Source: Deltaproteobacteria bacterium
Lineage (GTDB): Bacteria > Myxococcota_A > UBA9160 > JAJDAL01
DNA: 64,000 bases
Direction of reading: 5' to 3'
NCBI GenBank assembly: GCA_029261875.1
Contig: JAJDAL010000045.1
Span: 18,472 to 82,471, forward strand
Positions 34,652 through 42,638 of the stretch are shown piece by piece; the first letter of the stretch is position 1; each line of letters begins with the position of its first letter. The position numbers and the translations under genes are program-made. The notes beneath the pieces are model-generated. The model did no database searches. It was not told the origin of the DNA and saw nothing but the letters and a program-made list of their open reading frames with translations.

Positions 34652-35392
34652 TTGTACGATCACATTTCGCTCGAAGTTCGCGAAGGCGTGGCGACCGTCA
34701 CCCTGAATCGTCCGGACAAGCTGAACGCCTACATCCCCGCCATGGGGGACGAGGTGGTGGATGCCTTCGGGCGCATTCGCGATGACGCGGATGCGCGCGT
34801 CGTGGTGTTGACGGGTGCCGGTCGTGGTTTTTGCGCCGGAGTCGATCTCGATGCCTTGAAGGAACATCAAGCCAGCGTCGCCGCAAGCGGTGGCAAGGCC
34901 CTGGGCGAAGAAGCGTTCGTCAAGCGTTTCCCCCTCGAGCTGGCGGCCTTTCCGAAACCGGTGATTGCCGCCATCAACGGGGCGGCGATCGGCGTGGGCG
35001 TCACCATGGTATTGCCCTGCGATCTGCGGATCGCCGCGGAATCCGCGAAGCTCGGCGTGACCTTCGTCAAGCTCGGGATTCTGCCCGGCCTCGGGAGCAC
35101 CCATTGGCTGCCCCGTCTGGTGGGCATGGCGAACGCCAAAGATTTGGTCTTGACCGGGCGCGTGGTGCGCGCGCCCGAAGCGCTTTCCATGGGTCTCGTG
35201 AATCGCGTCGTTCCCGACGGAGAGCTCATGAAGGAAGTGCGGGAAGTCGCCGACGCATTGGCGGCGTTGGACCCCCCTGTCCTGGCGGCCGCCAAGCGCG
35301 TGCTTCACGCGGGGGCCGAAGCGACCATGGAAGAAGCCATGCAGAACGAAGCGCGGGAAAGTGCCGCGTTGCGAAAGTTGCGCGGCCGCTAG
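34652..35392 (+). CDS. Crotonase-family protein lacking both hydratase glutamates
   Basis: 246 residues, TTG start 5 bases after the SDR stop. The crotonase fold is clear: ATVTLNRPDKLNAY, VVLTGAGRGFCAGVDL, INGAAIGVGVTMVLPCDLRIA. The two catalytic Glu of enoyl-CoA hydratase (GGxxEL and QPE blocks) align with Thr (GVGVTM) and Phe (VTFVKLG). It is therefore more likely an isomerase, hydrolase or other crotonase than a standard hydratase. Operon context still indicates acyl-CoA chemistry. Confidence 0.83.
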   Translation: MYDHISLEVREGVATVTLNRPDKLNAYIPAMGDEVVDAFGRIRDDADARVVVLTGAGRGFCAGVDLDALKEHQASVAASGGKALGEEAFVKRFPLELAAFPKPVIAAINGAAIGVGVTMVLPCDLRIAAESAKLGVTFVKLGILPGLGSTHWLPRLVGMANAKDLVLTGRVVRAPEALSMGLVNRVVPDGELMKEVREVADALAALDPPVLAAAKRVLHAGAEATMEEAMQNEARESAALRKLRGR

Positions 35393-35404
35393 GGCGAATC
35401 GCCG

Positions 35405-36274
35405 CTACCCCTCGAACGCGCCTTTTCCCAACTGTTCCCGAATCGGTGTAAATTCCGGCATCAGCATGGCGCGCCGCTGCCAGTTGGCGCCGTCGACCAC
35501 CAGGGTGTGGCCGCTGATGTAGGCCGCGTAGGGGGACGCCAGGAACGTCGCCGCCCAACCCAGTTCACGCGGATAGCCTACGCGCCCCGCCGGTGCGCGG
35601 ACGTCTTCCTTCTGGCCGCGACCGGGCACGCCGCGAATGGCTTTGACTTCGTCCTCGTGGGGGATCAAGCCGGGAACGAGGGTATTGACGCGAATCCCGT
35701 AGGGGCCCCATTCGACGGCCAAGGATTCGGTCATGTTCTTCACGCCGGCTTTGGCCGCCGCGGAGTGCGCAAAGCCTGGTCCCCCGGTCCACGCGTAGGA
35801 GGCCCCGATATTGATGATCGAACCGGGCGTGGCCTCGCTCAAGTGGCGGCGCGCGAATTCGCGCGAGCAGAAGAAGGTGCCGTTGAGCACGATGTCGACC
35901 ACGGTGCGCCAACCGTTGGGGCTCAGGTCTTCGGCGGGAACCGGAAAGTTGCCCGCCGCATTGTTGACCAGCACGCCGGGCAGTCCGAATTCGGCCTGCA
36001 CCGCGTCGAAGGCCGCGTTGATGCTTTCGGGTTGGCGAATGTCGCACGCCACACCGAGGCCGCGTGCGCCCGTGGATTCGACGGCGCTGACGCCGGCCTT
36101 TCGGTGCTCTTGCGCGCGGCTCAAGATGGCCACGTTGGCGCCCAGTCGGGCGAACTCCAATGCCATTCCCTTGCCGAGGCCCGTGCCTCCGCCGGTGACG
36201 ATGACGGTTTGTTCGCGAAAGGTGCCTTCGGGCAGCGCGCTTGCGCCCAGGGGCGGCGGTTCCGGTAATCCCAT
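35405..36274 (-). CDS. SDR, 2,4-dienoyl-CoA reductase type
   Basis: 289 residues. NADPH-binding TGGGTGLGKG, VNNAAGNF, and the block GFAHSAAAKAGVKNMTESLAVEWGPYGIRVN. The usual YxxxK tyrosine is absent: the position is Ser, with His just before it, as in HAGSAKA of mammalian DECR2. This supports 2,4-dienoyl-CoA reductase, needed to degrade polyunsaturated or ring-derived dienoyl-CoA. It converges with the crotonase operon and diverges from the next crotonase pair over 82 bases. Confidence 0.85.
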   Translation of the reverse strand: MGLPEPPPLGASALPEGTFREQTVIVTGGGTGLGKGMALEFARLGANVAILSRAQEHRKAGVSAVESTGARGLGVACDIRQPESINAAFDAVQAEFGLPGVLVNNAAGNFPVPAEDLSPNGWRTVVDIVLNGTFFCSREFARRHLSEATPGSIINIGASYAWTGGPGFAHSAAAKAGVKNMTESLAVEWGPYGIRVNTLVPGLIPHEDEVKAIRGVPGRGQKEDVRAPAGRVGYPRELGWAATFLASPYAAYISGHTLVVDGANWQRRAMLMPEFTPIREQLGKGAFEG

Positions 36275-36356
36275 GGCCGAAGTCTAACACCGCCGCGCCG
36301 GGGATCCCCTCCAACCCGAGTCGGTCGTGATAGTCTTGGGGCCTGGGAGGACGCGC

Positions 36357-37154
36357 GTGGATACCGGGACCGATCAGCTGTTGTGCCATCTCGAAGGGCG
36401 GGTCGCGGTCTTGACCCTGAATCGTCCGGAAGCCCGCAATGCGCTCACCGTGGAACTCAAAGACGCACTCCTCCAGGCGGTCCGTCGTCTGGGTGCCGAC
36501 ACGGACGTGGGATGCCTTCTCTTGACCGGCGCCGGTGGGGCGTTCTGCGCCGGTGGGGATACCAAGATGATGGCCCGGGATGGGCGCCCGAGCTCGCCCG
36601 AGGATCGCAAGCGCATGTTGCGCAGGGAACACGAGATTCCCGCGACGCTCCACCGCCTCGAGAAGCCCGTGATCGCCGCGCTGTCGGGGCCGGCGGCGGG
36701 TGCGGGGTTTTCCCTCGCGCTGGCCGCGGACCTGCGCATCGCCGCCGAGAGTGCCTTCGTCACCACCTCCTATGCGAAGCTCGGCTTGTCGGGGGATTAC
36801 GGCGGGAGCTGGTTCTTGACCCGATTGATCGGCACAGCGCGGGCGCGCGAACTCTATTTCACCGGCGATCGGATCGACGCCCGCGAATGCGAGCGGCTGG
36901 GTATCGTGAATCGCGTGGTCCCCGACGAGACCCTCGAAAAAGAGTCGCTCGCCCTGGCTCTGCGCATCGCCGAAGGTCCGCCGATCGCCCATCGATACAT
37001 GAAGGACAATCTGAACCGTGCGCTGACGGGCGAGCTTCAGGAGTGCCTGGACCTCGAAGCCGATCGCATGGTGCAAAGCGCGGGAACCGAAGACTACGTC
37101 GAGGCCGTCAACGCGTTTCGCGACAAACGCAAACCGGTCTTTCGCGGCCAATAG
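36357..37154 (+). CDS. Crotonase-family enoyl-CoA isomerase (PaaG/ECI-like)
   Basis: 265 residues from a GTG at 36357 with GGAGG 6 bases upstream. Blocks: VAVLTLNRPEARNAL, LLTGAGGAFCAGGDTKMM, GPAAGAGFSLALAADLRIA and SYAKLGLSGDYGGSWFLTRLIG. Both hydratase Glu positions are changed (Ser and Tyr), but the Asp of SGDYGG matches the catalytic acid of PaaG and delta3-delta2 enoyl-CoA isomerases. It is followed 18 bases later by a second crotonase. Confidence 0.86.
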   Translation: MDTGTDQLLCHLEGRVAVLTLNRPEARNALTVELKDALLQAVRRLGADTDVGCLLLTGAGGAFCAGGDTKMMARDGRPSSPEDRKRMLRREHEIPATLHRLEKPVIAALSGPAAGAGFSLALAADLRIAAESAFVTTSYAKLGLSGDYGGSWFLTRLIGTARARELYFTGDRIDARECERLGIVNRVVPDETLEKESLALALRIAEGPPIAHRYMKDNLNRALTGELQECLDLEADRMVQSAGTEDYVEAVNAFRDKRKPVFRGQ

Positions 37155-37172
37155 CAAGGAGCTGGAGACAAC

Positions 37173-37955
37173 ATGAGCTCGGATACGATTACGCTCGAAT
37201 TCGATGGGCCGGTGGCGATCATGACGAACAACCGCCCGGAAAAACACAACGCCGCCAACGACGAAATGGACACACGCCTGTGGGAGGTGCTCGGAGAACT
37301 TCACGAGCGCGATGGCGTGCGAGCCGTGGTGTGGCGCGGCAACGGGAAGTCGTTCTCCTCGGGCCGGGACACGACGGAACTCGGCGTGCGCACCGAAGAC
37401 ATCAGCGATTTCGATTTCATCGAGCGCGGGCATCGCGGAACCCAACAATTCTTCAGTTTGCCGTGCCCCATCATTGCGGCCCTCAAGGGTTGGGTGATCG
37501 GCGGTTCCTTCGAACGGGCGTTGCTGTGCGATTTGCGCGTGGCGGGGGAGAGCGCACGGATGCGACTTCCGGAAGTCCTGCACGGGGTCGTGCCCGATAC
37601 CGGGGGTACCGCGCGGTTGTTTCAAATGGCGGGGCACGGTCTCGTGGCGGATCTGGCCTTGACCGGACGAATCCTGGACGCCGAGGAAGCGCTCCGTCAC
37701 GGAATCGTCTCGCGCGTGGTCCCCGATGCGGAGTTGGACGAGAAGGTCCTCGAAATGGCGCACCAGATCGCCAAAGCGCCCGCCTTCACGGTCAAGATGT
37801 TTCGCCGCACCCTCGGACGCATGGGGAACCCGATGGTCAAGCAATCGATCGAAGAAGAGGCGATCTCGCAATCGATGGTGTTCGGCTCGTACGATTACGC
37901 GGAGATGAAGGCCGCGCGAACGGAACAGCGCGAGCCCAAGTTTCGCAACCGCTAG
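37173..37955 (+). CDS. Enoyl-CoA hydratase
   Basis: 260 residues, ATG behind AAGGAG. Unlike its two crotonase neighbours, it keeps both catalytic glutamates: GGSFERALLCD and LPEVLHGVVPDTGG. The oxyanion-hole region reads KSFSSGRDTTEL. It should hydrate 2-enoyl-CoA to 3-hydroxyacyl-CoA. With the preceding isomerase-like gene it makes a two-gene unit that converges with the carboxyltransferase. Confidence 0.88.
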   Translation: MSSDTITLEFDGPVAIMTNNRPEKHNAANDEMDTRLWEVLGELHERDGVRAVVWRGNGKSFSSGRDTTELGVRTEDISDFDFIERGHRGTQQFFSLPCPIIAALKGWVIGGSFERALLCDLRVAGESARMRLPEVLHGVVPDTGGTARLFQMAGHGLVADLALTGRILDAEEALRHGIVSRVVPDAELDEKVLEMAHQIAKAPAFTVKMFRRTLGRMGNPMVKQSIEEEAISQSMVFGSYDYAEMKAARTEQREPKFRNR

Positions 37956-37971
37956 CGCGCCCCGCCGCGCC

Positions 37972-37991
37972 GCGCGTGCCTAGGGACGCGC
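37972..37991. terminator. Possible bidirectional hairpin between convergent genes
   Basis: GCGCGT (37972-37977) pairs with ACGCGC (37986-37991) between the stop codons of the hydratase and the carboxyltransferase (it overlaps the end of the latter). There is no T-tract, so a terminator role is only suggested by position. Confidence 0.3.
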
Positions 37992-39536
37992 AGCGTAGCG
38001 GCGCGGACCCAGCAGGCTGCGAAGTCGCGGCGTGACTTCTTGGATCCACTCCCACAGCAAGGGGCGCGTGCGGCGCGGATCGATCAGCTCGTGGACGCCA
38101 AATTCCTCGGCGCGCGGAAACACGGATTGCGCCGCTGCGAGTTCCTCTTCCAGTTCTCGCCGCTTTGCGTCCGGATCTGCCGCCGCTGCAATCTCCTGGC
38201 GGTAGGCGAGGGCGACGCCGCCTTCCACGGGCATGGCGCCGCTTTCCGCAGACGGCCACGCCACGACCGTGGGATGCGGGCCCAGGTGAATTCCCGCCGC
38301 CACACCGAAGGCCTTGCGCACGACGACGACGAACCACGGCACTTCGGTCTGAAGCACCGCGAACATGGCCTCCATGCCGTAGCGAATGGTGCCGGCGCGT
38401 TCCGCGTCCGGGCCGATCATGAAGCCCGGTTCGTCGACGAAACTCACGATCGGTAGATGAAACGTGTCGCACAGCTCCGCGAATCGCCGAATCTTCTGGG
38501 CGCCCTCGGCGGACATGGACCCCGCGTATTGATACGGATCGTTGGCCAGGATTCCCACGGGTTGCCCCCCGATCCGCGCCAGACCCGTGATCTGCGTGCG
38601 GCCGTAGAGCGGCGAAAGCTCGAAGAAGGAATCGCGGTCGACGACGCCTTCGATCACCCGGCGCATCTTGTAGGCGCGTCGACGATTTCGCGGCACGATT
38701 TCCAACAGCTCCGGGTCGCAGCGATCCGCGGGGTCGGCGCATTCGTTCGCCGGTGCGGATTCCCAGACGTGGCTCGGGAGGTAGCTCAGGAATTGTCGGA
38801 TCTGGCGCCAGGCATCGGCCTCGTCTTCGGCCACGTTGGCCACGACGCCGCTGCGCAAGTGCACATCGGCACCGCCCAGTTCCTCTTTGCTGACGGATTT
38901 TCCCAAGGCGCGTTCGACGAGCGCGGGGCCCCCGACCAGAACTTGCGCGCCTTCGCGCAACATCAGGGAAAAGTGGGACGCGACCAGGCGGGCGGCGGGA
39001 AAACCGGCGACCGGGCCCAGGGCCGCGCAGGCGACGGGTACGCTCGCGAGCGCGTCCATGCACAGCAGGTTCAAGGGCGAGGAGGCGGTCAGGTCGTAAC
39101 CGGACCGCCCCTTGGTTCCGCCGGTGCCCGCGATGGTGGCGCCCCCACCTTCGAGCAAGCGCACGAGCGGGAAGCGGCGGGCCACGGCGAGCTGATCCGC
39201 GTATTGGCCCTTCTTCAAACCGACGGCGGAATAGGAAGCGCCGCGGGATGTGAAATCGTCGCCGCCGATGACCACGGGCCGGCCGTCGACCTTCGCGACC
39301 CCCATGACGAGGTTGGCGGGAGAGAAGTGTTCGAGTTGGCCGTCGGCGTCGAGTTGGCTCTCGCCCGTGACACTTCCGTATTCGCGAAAGCTGTTTTCGT
39401 CGACGAGTCCAGCGATGCGTTCGCGAACGACCGTGCGGCCCCGCTCGCGGTGTTTGCGGACGGCTTCGGCACCGCCGTGTTCCGCCGCCAATTCGCGGCG
39501 ACGTTCCAGGCCTTCGACTTCGTCCTTCCAACTCAC
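37980..39536 (-). CDS. Acyl-CoA carboxylase, carboxyltransferase (beta) subunit
   Basis: 518 residues from a GTG at 39536. It transfers the carboxyl group from carboxybiotin to an acyl-CoA such as propionyl- or methylcrotonyl-CoA. Blocks: RERIAGLVDENSFREYGSV, GLKKGQYADQLAVARRFPLVRLLEGGGATI, GPVAGFPAARLVASHFSLM and FVDEPGFMIGPDAERAGTIRYG. Length is that of PccB/AccD5-type subunits. No biotin carboxylase or biotin carrier gene is in the window. It follows a methylisocitrate-lyase-like gene, so a propionyl-CoA role is plausible. No clear ribosome-binding site is seen. Confidence 0.87.
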   Translation of the reverse strand: MSWKDEVEGLERRRELAAEHGGAEAVRKHRERGRTVVRERIAGLVDENSFREYGSVTGESQLDADGQLEHFSPANLVMGVAKVDGRPVVIGGDDFTSRGASYSAVGLKKGQYADQLAVARRFPLVRLLEGGGATIAGTGGTKGRSGYDLTASSPLNLLCMDALASVPVACAALGPVAGFPAARLVASHFSLMLREGAQVLVGGPALVERALGKSVSKEELGGADVHLRSGVVANVAEDEADAWRQIRQFLSYLPSHVWESAPANECADPADRCDPELLEIVPRNRRRAYKMRRVIEGVVDRDSFFELSPLYGRTQITGLARIGGQPVGILANDPYQYAGSMSAEGAQKIRRFAELCDTFHLPIVSFVDEPGFMIGPDAERAGTIRYGMEAMFAVLQTEVPWFVVVVRKAFGVAAGIHLGPHPTVVAWPSAESGAMPVEGGVALAYRQEIAAAADPDAKRRELEEELAAAQSVFPRAEEFGVHELIDPRRTRPLLWEWIQEVTPRLRSLLGPRRYAARP

Positions 39537-39559
39537 CCCAACACTATAACGCGCAGCGC

Positions 39560-40450
39560 CTAGGAGGACTTGGGAGTCGAATCGCCCGCTGTGCGTGCAC
39601 GGTGGCGAGACAGATCGAGGAGTTCCGCGAAGGCGTCGAAATCGAACATCGAGTCCGCCAGAGAAGCGGTGGATCCCGTGTCTCGGATCGTCTGGAACAC
39701 GCGCTCTACGGTGTGGGCCTGGGCGAGGATGGCCGCCACCGGGAAAACGATCATCGAGAATCCCATCTCGAAGAGTTCCTTGGGGTGGAGGTGCGGCGAC
39801 TTTCCGCCCTCCACCAGGTTCGCGACCTTCGGACCCGGGATCGCCTTGGCGATGGTTTCGAATTCGGCGGCGCTCTCCGGGGCTTCGATGAAGATCGCGT
39901 CCGCACCGAGGTCCCGCGCGGCGCGTCCGCGCTCGATGGCGGCTTCGAGACCGAGGGGCGCACGCGCGTCCGTCCGAGCGACGAGGAACAAACCCGACGT
40001 TTCCGGCGCGTGCCGAATCGCCCGCAGCTTGTCGAGCCATTCGTCGGGCGCCGTCACCTGCTTGCCCGCCATGTGGCCGCAGCGCTTGGGCCAGACTTGA
40101 TCTTCGAGGAAGAGTCCCGCGGCACCGGCCGCGGAAAACAACTCGGCGGTGCGCAATGCGTTGGTGGCGCCGCCGTAGCCCGTGTCCGCATCCACGAGAA
40201 CCGGGCATTCGACCAAGCGGCACAGGCGCCGGGCCGTGTCCGCGATCTCACTTTGCGAGAGCAGGCCGATGTCGGGCTCCCCGAGATGGGAAGCCGCCAC
40301 CGCGTACCCGCCGATGAACGCAGCGGGGAAACCCGCTCGTTCCACCAGGCGTGCGGAGACACCGTCGTACATGCCCCCCAACACGACGGGCGCGTCGCCG
40401 GTCACGAGGTCGCGGGTTTGCTGGGCTTTCGCGCGGGATGCGGGGTCCAA
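39560..40450 (-). CDS. Isocitrate lyase/PEP mutase family protein (2-methylisocitrate-lyase-like)
   Basis: 296 residues from a TTG at 40450, chosen because longer frames overlap the upstream lipoprotein and exceed family length. The core matches PrpB-type lyases: GMYDGVSARLVERAGF, LVDADTGYGGATNALRT, LFLEDQVWPKRCGHMAGK (catalytic Cys in KRCGH) and LVARTDARAPLGLEAAIERG. Candidate reactions are cleavage of 2-methylisocitrate or a related C-C lyase. It lies between a Sel1 lipoprotein and a carboxyltransferase on the same strand; with the latter it could handle propionyl-CoA. Confidence 0.83.
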   Translation of the reverse strand: MDPASRAKAQQTRDLVTGDAPVVLGGMYDGVSARLVERAGFPAAFIGGYAVAASHLGEPDIGLLSQSEIADTARRLCRLVECPVLVDADTGYGGATNALRTAELFSAAGAAGLFLEDQVWPKRCGHMAGKQVTAPDEWLDKLRAIRHAPETSGLFLVARTDARAPLGLEAAIERGRAARDLGADAIFIEAPESAAEFETIAKAIPGPKVANLVEGGKSPHLHPKELFEMGFSMIVFPVAAILAQAHTVERVFQTIRDTGSTASLADSMFDFDAFAELLDLSRHRARTAGDSTPKSS

Positions 40451-40461
40451 GGCTTCGAAGC

Positions 40462-41979
40462 CTAGAAGCTCCCGGGGTTGCGGGCAACGGGGGTATTCCC
40501 GCGATTGGCTTGCAGGAGCCAAGCCTCCGCGCGCGCGCGCGCTTGCTCGATTTCCTGAGGCGTCATCCGAGATTCGAGCATCAAGAGCTTTGCGTGCGCG
40601 GCGTTCTGGACTTCTTCGTCGAGGGTCTGGGTCGCGAGGGTGAGCCACATGTGCGCCTGGATGGGATCCGCGGCACCGTCAACGCCTTCGGCGAACAACA
40701 AGGCGAGGTTGAAACACGCGGGCCCGTAGCCCTTGGCAGCCGCTCTCTCATACCACGCCAGAGCCTCGGTCTCGCTCTGCGCGACCCCGTCGCCGGTTTG
40801 ATGGCGCACGCCGAGGGTGAACTCCGCTTCGGTGCTTCCCCCTTCCGCCGCGAGGCGATACAGCTCGATCGCCCGGGCCTCGTCGCGTTCGACGCCGCGC
40901 CCCTCGTGGTACAGGACACCGAGATTGTTCAGCGCATCCGCGTGGCCCTGGGCGGCCGCGCGCAGATACCAGGTGGCCGCCAACGCGTCGTCGCGTTCGA
41001 TCCCCATGCCGCTCTCGTATAGGTTGCCGAGGTAGTACTGGGCTTTTGCGACGCCGTTTTCTGCTGCCAAGCGGATCCATGGAATCGCCATGGCGTCATC
41101 CTGGGGAACGCCGATTCCCGTGAGATAGAGTTCACCGAGCGCCGCGGCGGCTTCCCAGTTTCCCCCTTCCGCCTCGCGTTCGTAATAGCTCGCGATGGCG
41201 CCAAAGGATTCGTCGTGGCCCAACGTGGCGGCTTTGAGGTACCAGAGCAACGCCTCCTTGGAACTCGCCTCGACACCGCGGCCCTCTTCGTAGCAGCGGG
41301 CGAGCTCGTAGGAGGCTTCGGCGTCGCCCAGTTCCGCGCTGCGACGAAACCATTCGACGGCGAGTTCTTGGGTTCCGGGTTCTCGGCTGCTCTGGTAGAG
41401 GTGCGCGAGGCGGTTGCACGCATCCGCGAAACCGCCATTGCAGCCGCGCTGGAAGAAGTGAGCCGCCTGGTCGAGATTTCGCTCGACCCCGATGGCATCG
41501 TGGAACATCACGCCGATGTTGTTGCACCCCCAGGCGTTTCCACCCGAGCAGGCGCGACGGAACAGGCGCATCGCTTGTGCGGGGTCTCGATCGAGAACGT
41601 CACCGTGGACGTAGAGATTGCCCAGCGTCGTGCAACTGGTCGCGAACCCGTCGTAACAGGCCTTTCGATACAACTCCGAGGCGCGCTTGCGGTCCTGAAT
41701 GACCCCTCGCCCGTGTTCGTAGAGCGCGCCCACGTAGAAACAGCTCTCGGAATGGCCGCCGTTGCACGCGCGCTGAAAGTATTCCGACGCGCGACCGAAG
41801 TCGGGTGAGATCGCGTAGTTGGTGTACTGGTGTCCGAGCGCCGCACAGGCTTCGGCTTCGCCGGACTCGCACTCCGCGCTCAAGTCAATGGGTTCCGGGG
41901 GCGACCCGTTCGACGCGCACCCCGGTGCACCGAGCGCGAGCAAAGAAATCGCGAAGGCGAGAAAACGACGAGGGTCCAC
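40462..41979 (-). CDS. Lipoprotein with Sel1/TPR-like repeats
   Basis: 505 residues from a GTG at 41979 (GGAG 8 bases upstream). The signal peptide ends in GAPGC, a lipobox, so the mature protein starts with Cys21. About eleven Sel1-type repeats of 36-38 residues follow, each like GHSESCFYVGALYEHGRGVIQDRKRASELYRKAC. The first repeats are rich in Cys pairs (ACAALG, SCTTLG, GCNNIG), which may form disulfides in the periplasm. Such proteins act as scaffolds. A specific partner is not evident. Confidence 0.88.
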   Translation of the reverse strand: MDPRRFLAFAISLLALGAPGCASNGSPPEPIDLSAECESGEAEACAALGHQYTNYAISPDFGRASEYFQRACNGGHSESCFYVGALYEHGRGVIQDRKRASELYRKACYDGFATSCTTLGNLYVHGDVLDRDPAQAMRLFRRACSGGNAWGCNNIGVMFHDAIGVERNLDQAAHFFQRGCNGGFADACNRLAHLYQSSREPGTQELAVEWFRRSAELGDAEASYELARCYEEGRGVEASSKEALLWYLKAATLGHDESFGAIASYYEREAEGGNWEAAAALGELYLTGIGVPQDDAMAIPWIRLAAENGVAKAQYYLGNLYESGMGIERDDALAATWYLRAAAQGHADALNNLGVLYHEGRGVERDEARAIELYRLAAEGGSTEAEFTLGVRHQTGDGVAQSETEALAWYERAAAKGYGPACFNLALLFAEGVDGAADPIQAHMWLTLATQTLDEEVQNAAHAKLLMLESRMTPQEIEQARARAEAWLLQANRGNTPVARNPGSF

Positions 41980-42093
41980 GGGGTACTCCGGCCAGTGCAG
42001 CCGACACCCCCCGGGTCGCCTCCTGAAATTCATCGGATGATCCCCGGGCGCGCTGAATGCGGGCAAACCTGGAGACGGAGCCCCAGCGGCCGC

Positions 42094-42127
42094 TGACTTG
42101 CCGGTTCCTAGAGGTGACTTGCGGGTT
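42094..42127. repeat. Pair of direct repeats in the gap upstream of the Sel1 lipoprotein
   Basis: TGACTTGCCGGTT (42094-42106) and TGACTTGCGGGTT (42115-42127) differ at one base and are 21 bases apart, two helical turns. TGACTTGCG occurs again at 44364-44372. They lie 115-148 bases upstream of the lipoprotein start. Direct repeats at this spacing can bind a regulator, but no further support is seen. The rest of 41980-42171 shows no gene. Confidence 0.3.
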
Positions 42128-42171
42128 GTGGAGCGCGACCCGGTCGCTGTGCGCCCAACGCGGGCCGCTCG

Positions 42172-42627
42172 CTAGCTGGGAATCTGAAGTCCTTCGGGGA
42201 GCGAACCGTCCATGTAGCCCGCTTCTTCCATGCGGTTGGCGATCCGCCAACCGTCGGACGTGCGGACCAATTCGTCGACGTAGTAGCCCCCGACCGTGAA
42301 GATGTGCAGGCCGCCGTCGGGCTTCGGAAAGCCCATGGGGTTGATGACGTAGGTGCGGCTCTTCGCGCGATCGCCGGACAGCTCGACCGTCGAATTGCTG
42401 ATGAAGTGCATCGTCATGGGGAACGCCGCGAGGGCCTTCTCGAGCCATTGACGCACTTCGGGATACGCGCCCTGGATGCCGCCGGTTTGGGTGTAGTCGA
42501 GCTTTGCATCCGGGAGGAAGCAGGTGTCGAGGAGTCCCCAATCCTTGGTGTCGATGGCAACCGTGTAGCGGGTGAGGAGGTCGTTGATTTCGAGACGATC
42601 CGAGATTTCTTCGAGGGACTTGGGCAT
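42172..42627 (-). CDS. SnoaL-like NTF2-fold protein 2
   Basis: 151 residues, ATG after AAGGGAGAG. It reads SLEEISDRLEINDLLTRYTVAIDTKDW, LLDTCFLPDAKLDYTQTGG, then SNSTVELSGDRAKSRTYVINPM and DGWRIANRMEEAGYMDG, the pattern of the SnoaL_4 branch. This fold includes ketosteroid isomerase and dehydratases. It is the last gene of the long minus-strand operon beginning at 50532, 11 bases after the thiolase. A role in steroid-acyl-CoA processing is inference from context. Confidence 0.83.
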   Translation of the reverse strand: MPKSLEEISDRLEINDLLTRYTVAIDTKDWGLLDTCFLPDAKLDYTQTGGIQGAYPEVRQWLEKALAAFPMTMHFISNSTVELSGDRAKSRTYVINPMGFPKPDGGLHIFTVGGYYVDELVRTSDGWRIANRMEEAGYMDGSLPEGLQIPS

Positions 42628-42638
42628 GGTTCTCTCCC

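Noticed and set aside
35565..37871. A 768-codon minus-strand open frame through the crotonase pair
   Set aside because: It is antisense to two clear crotonases and has no start-site or family support.
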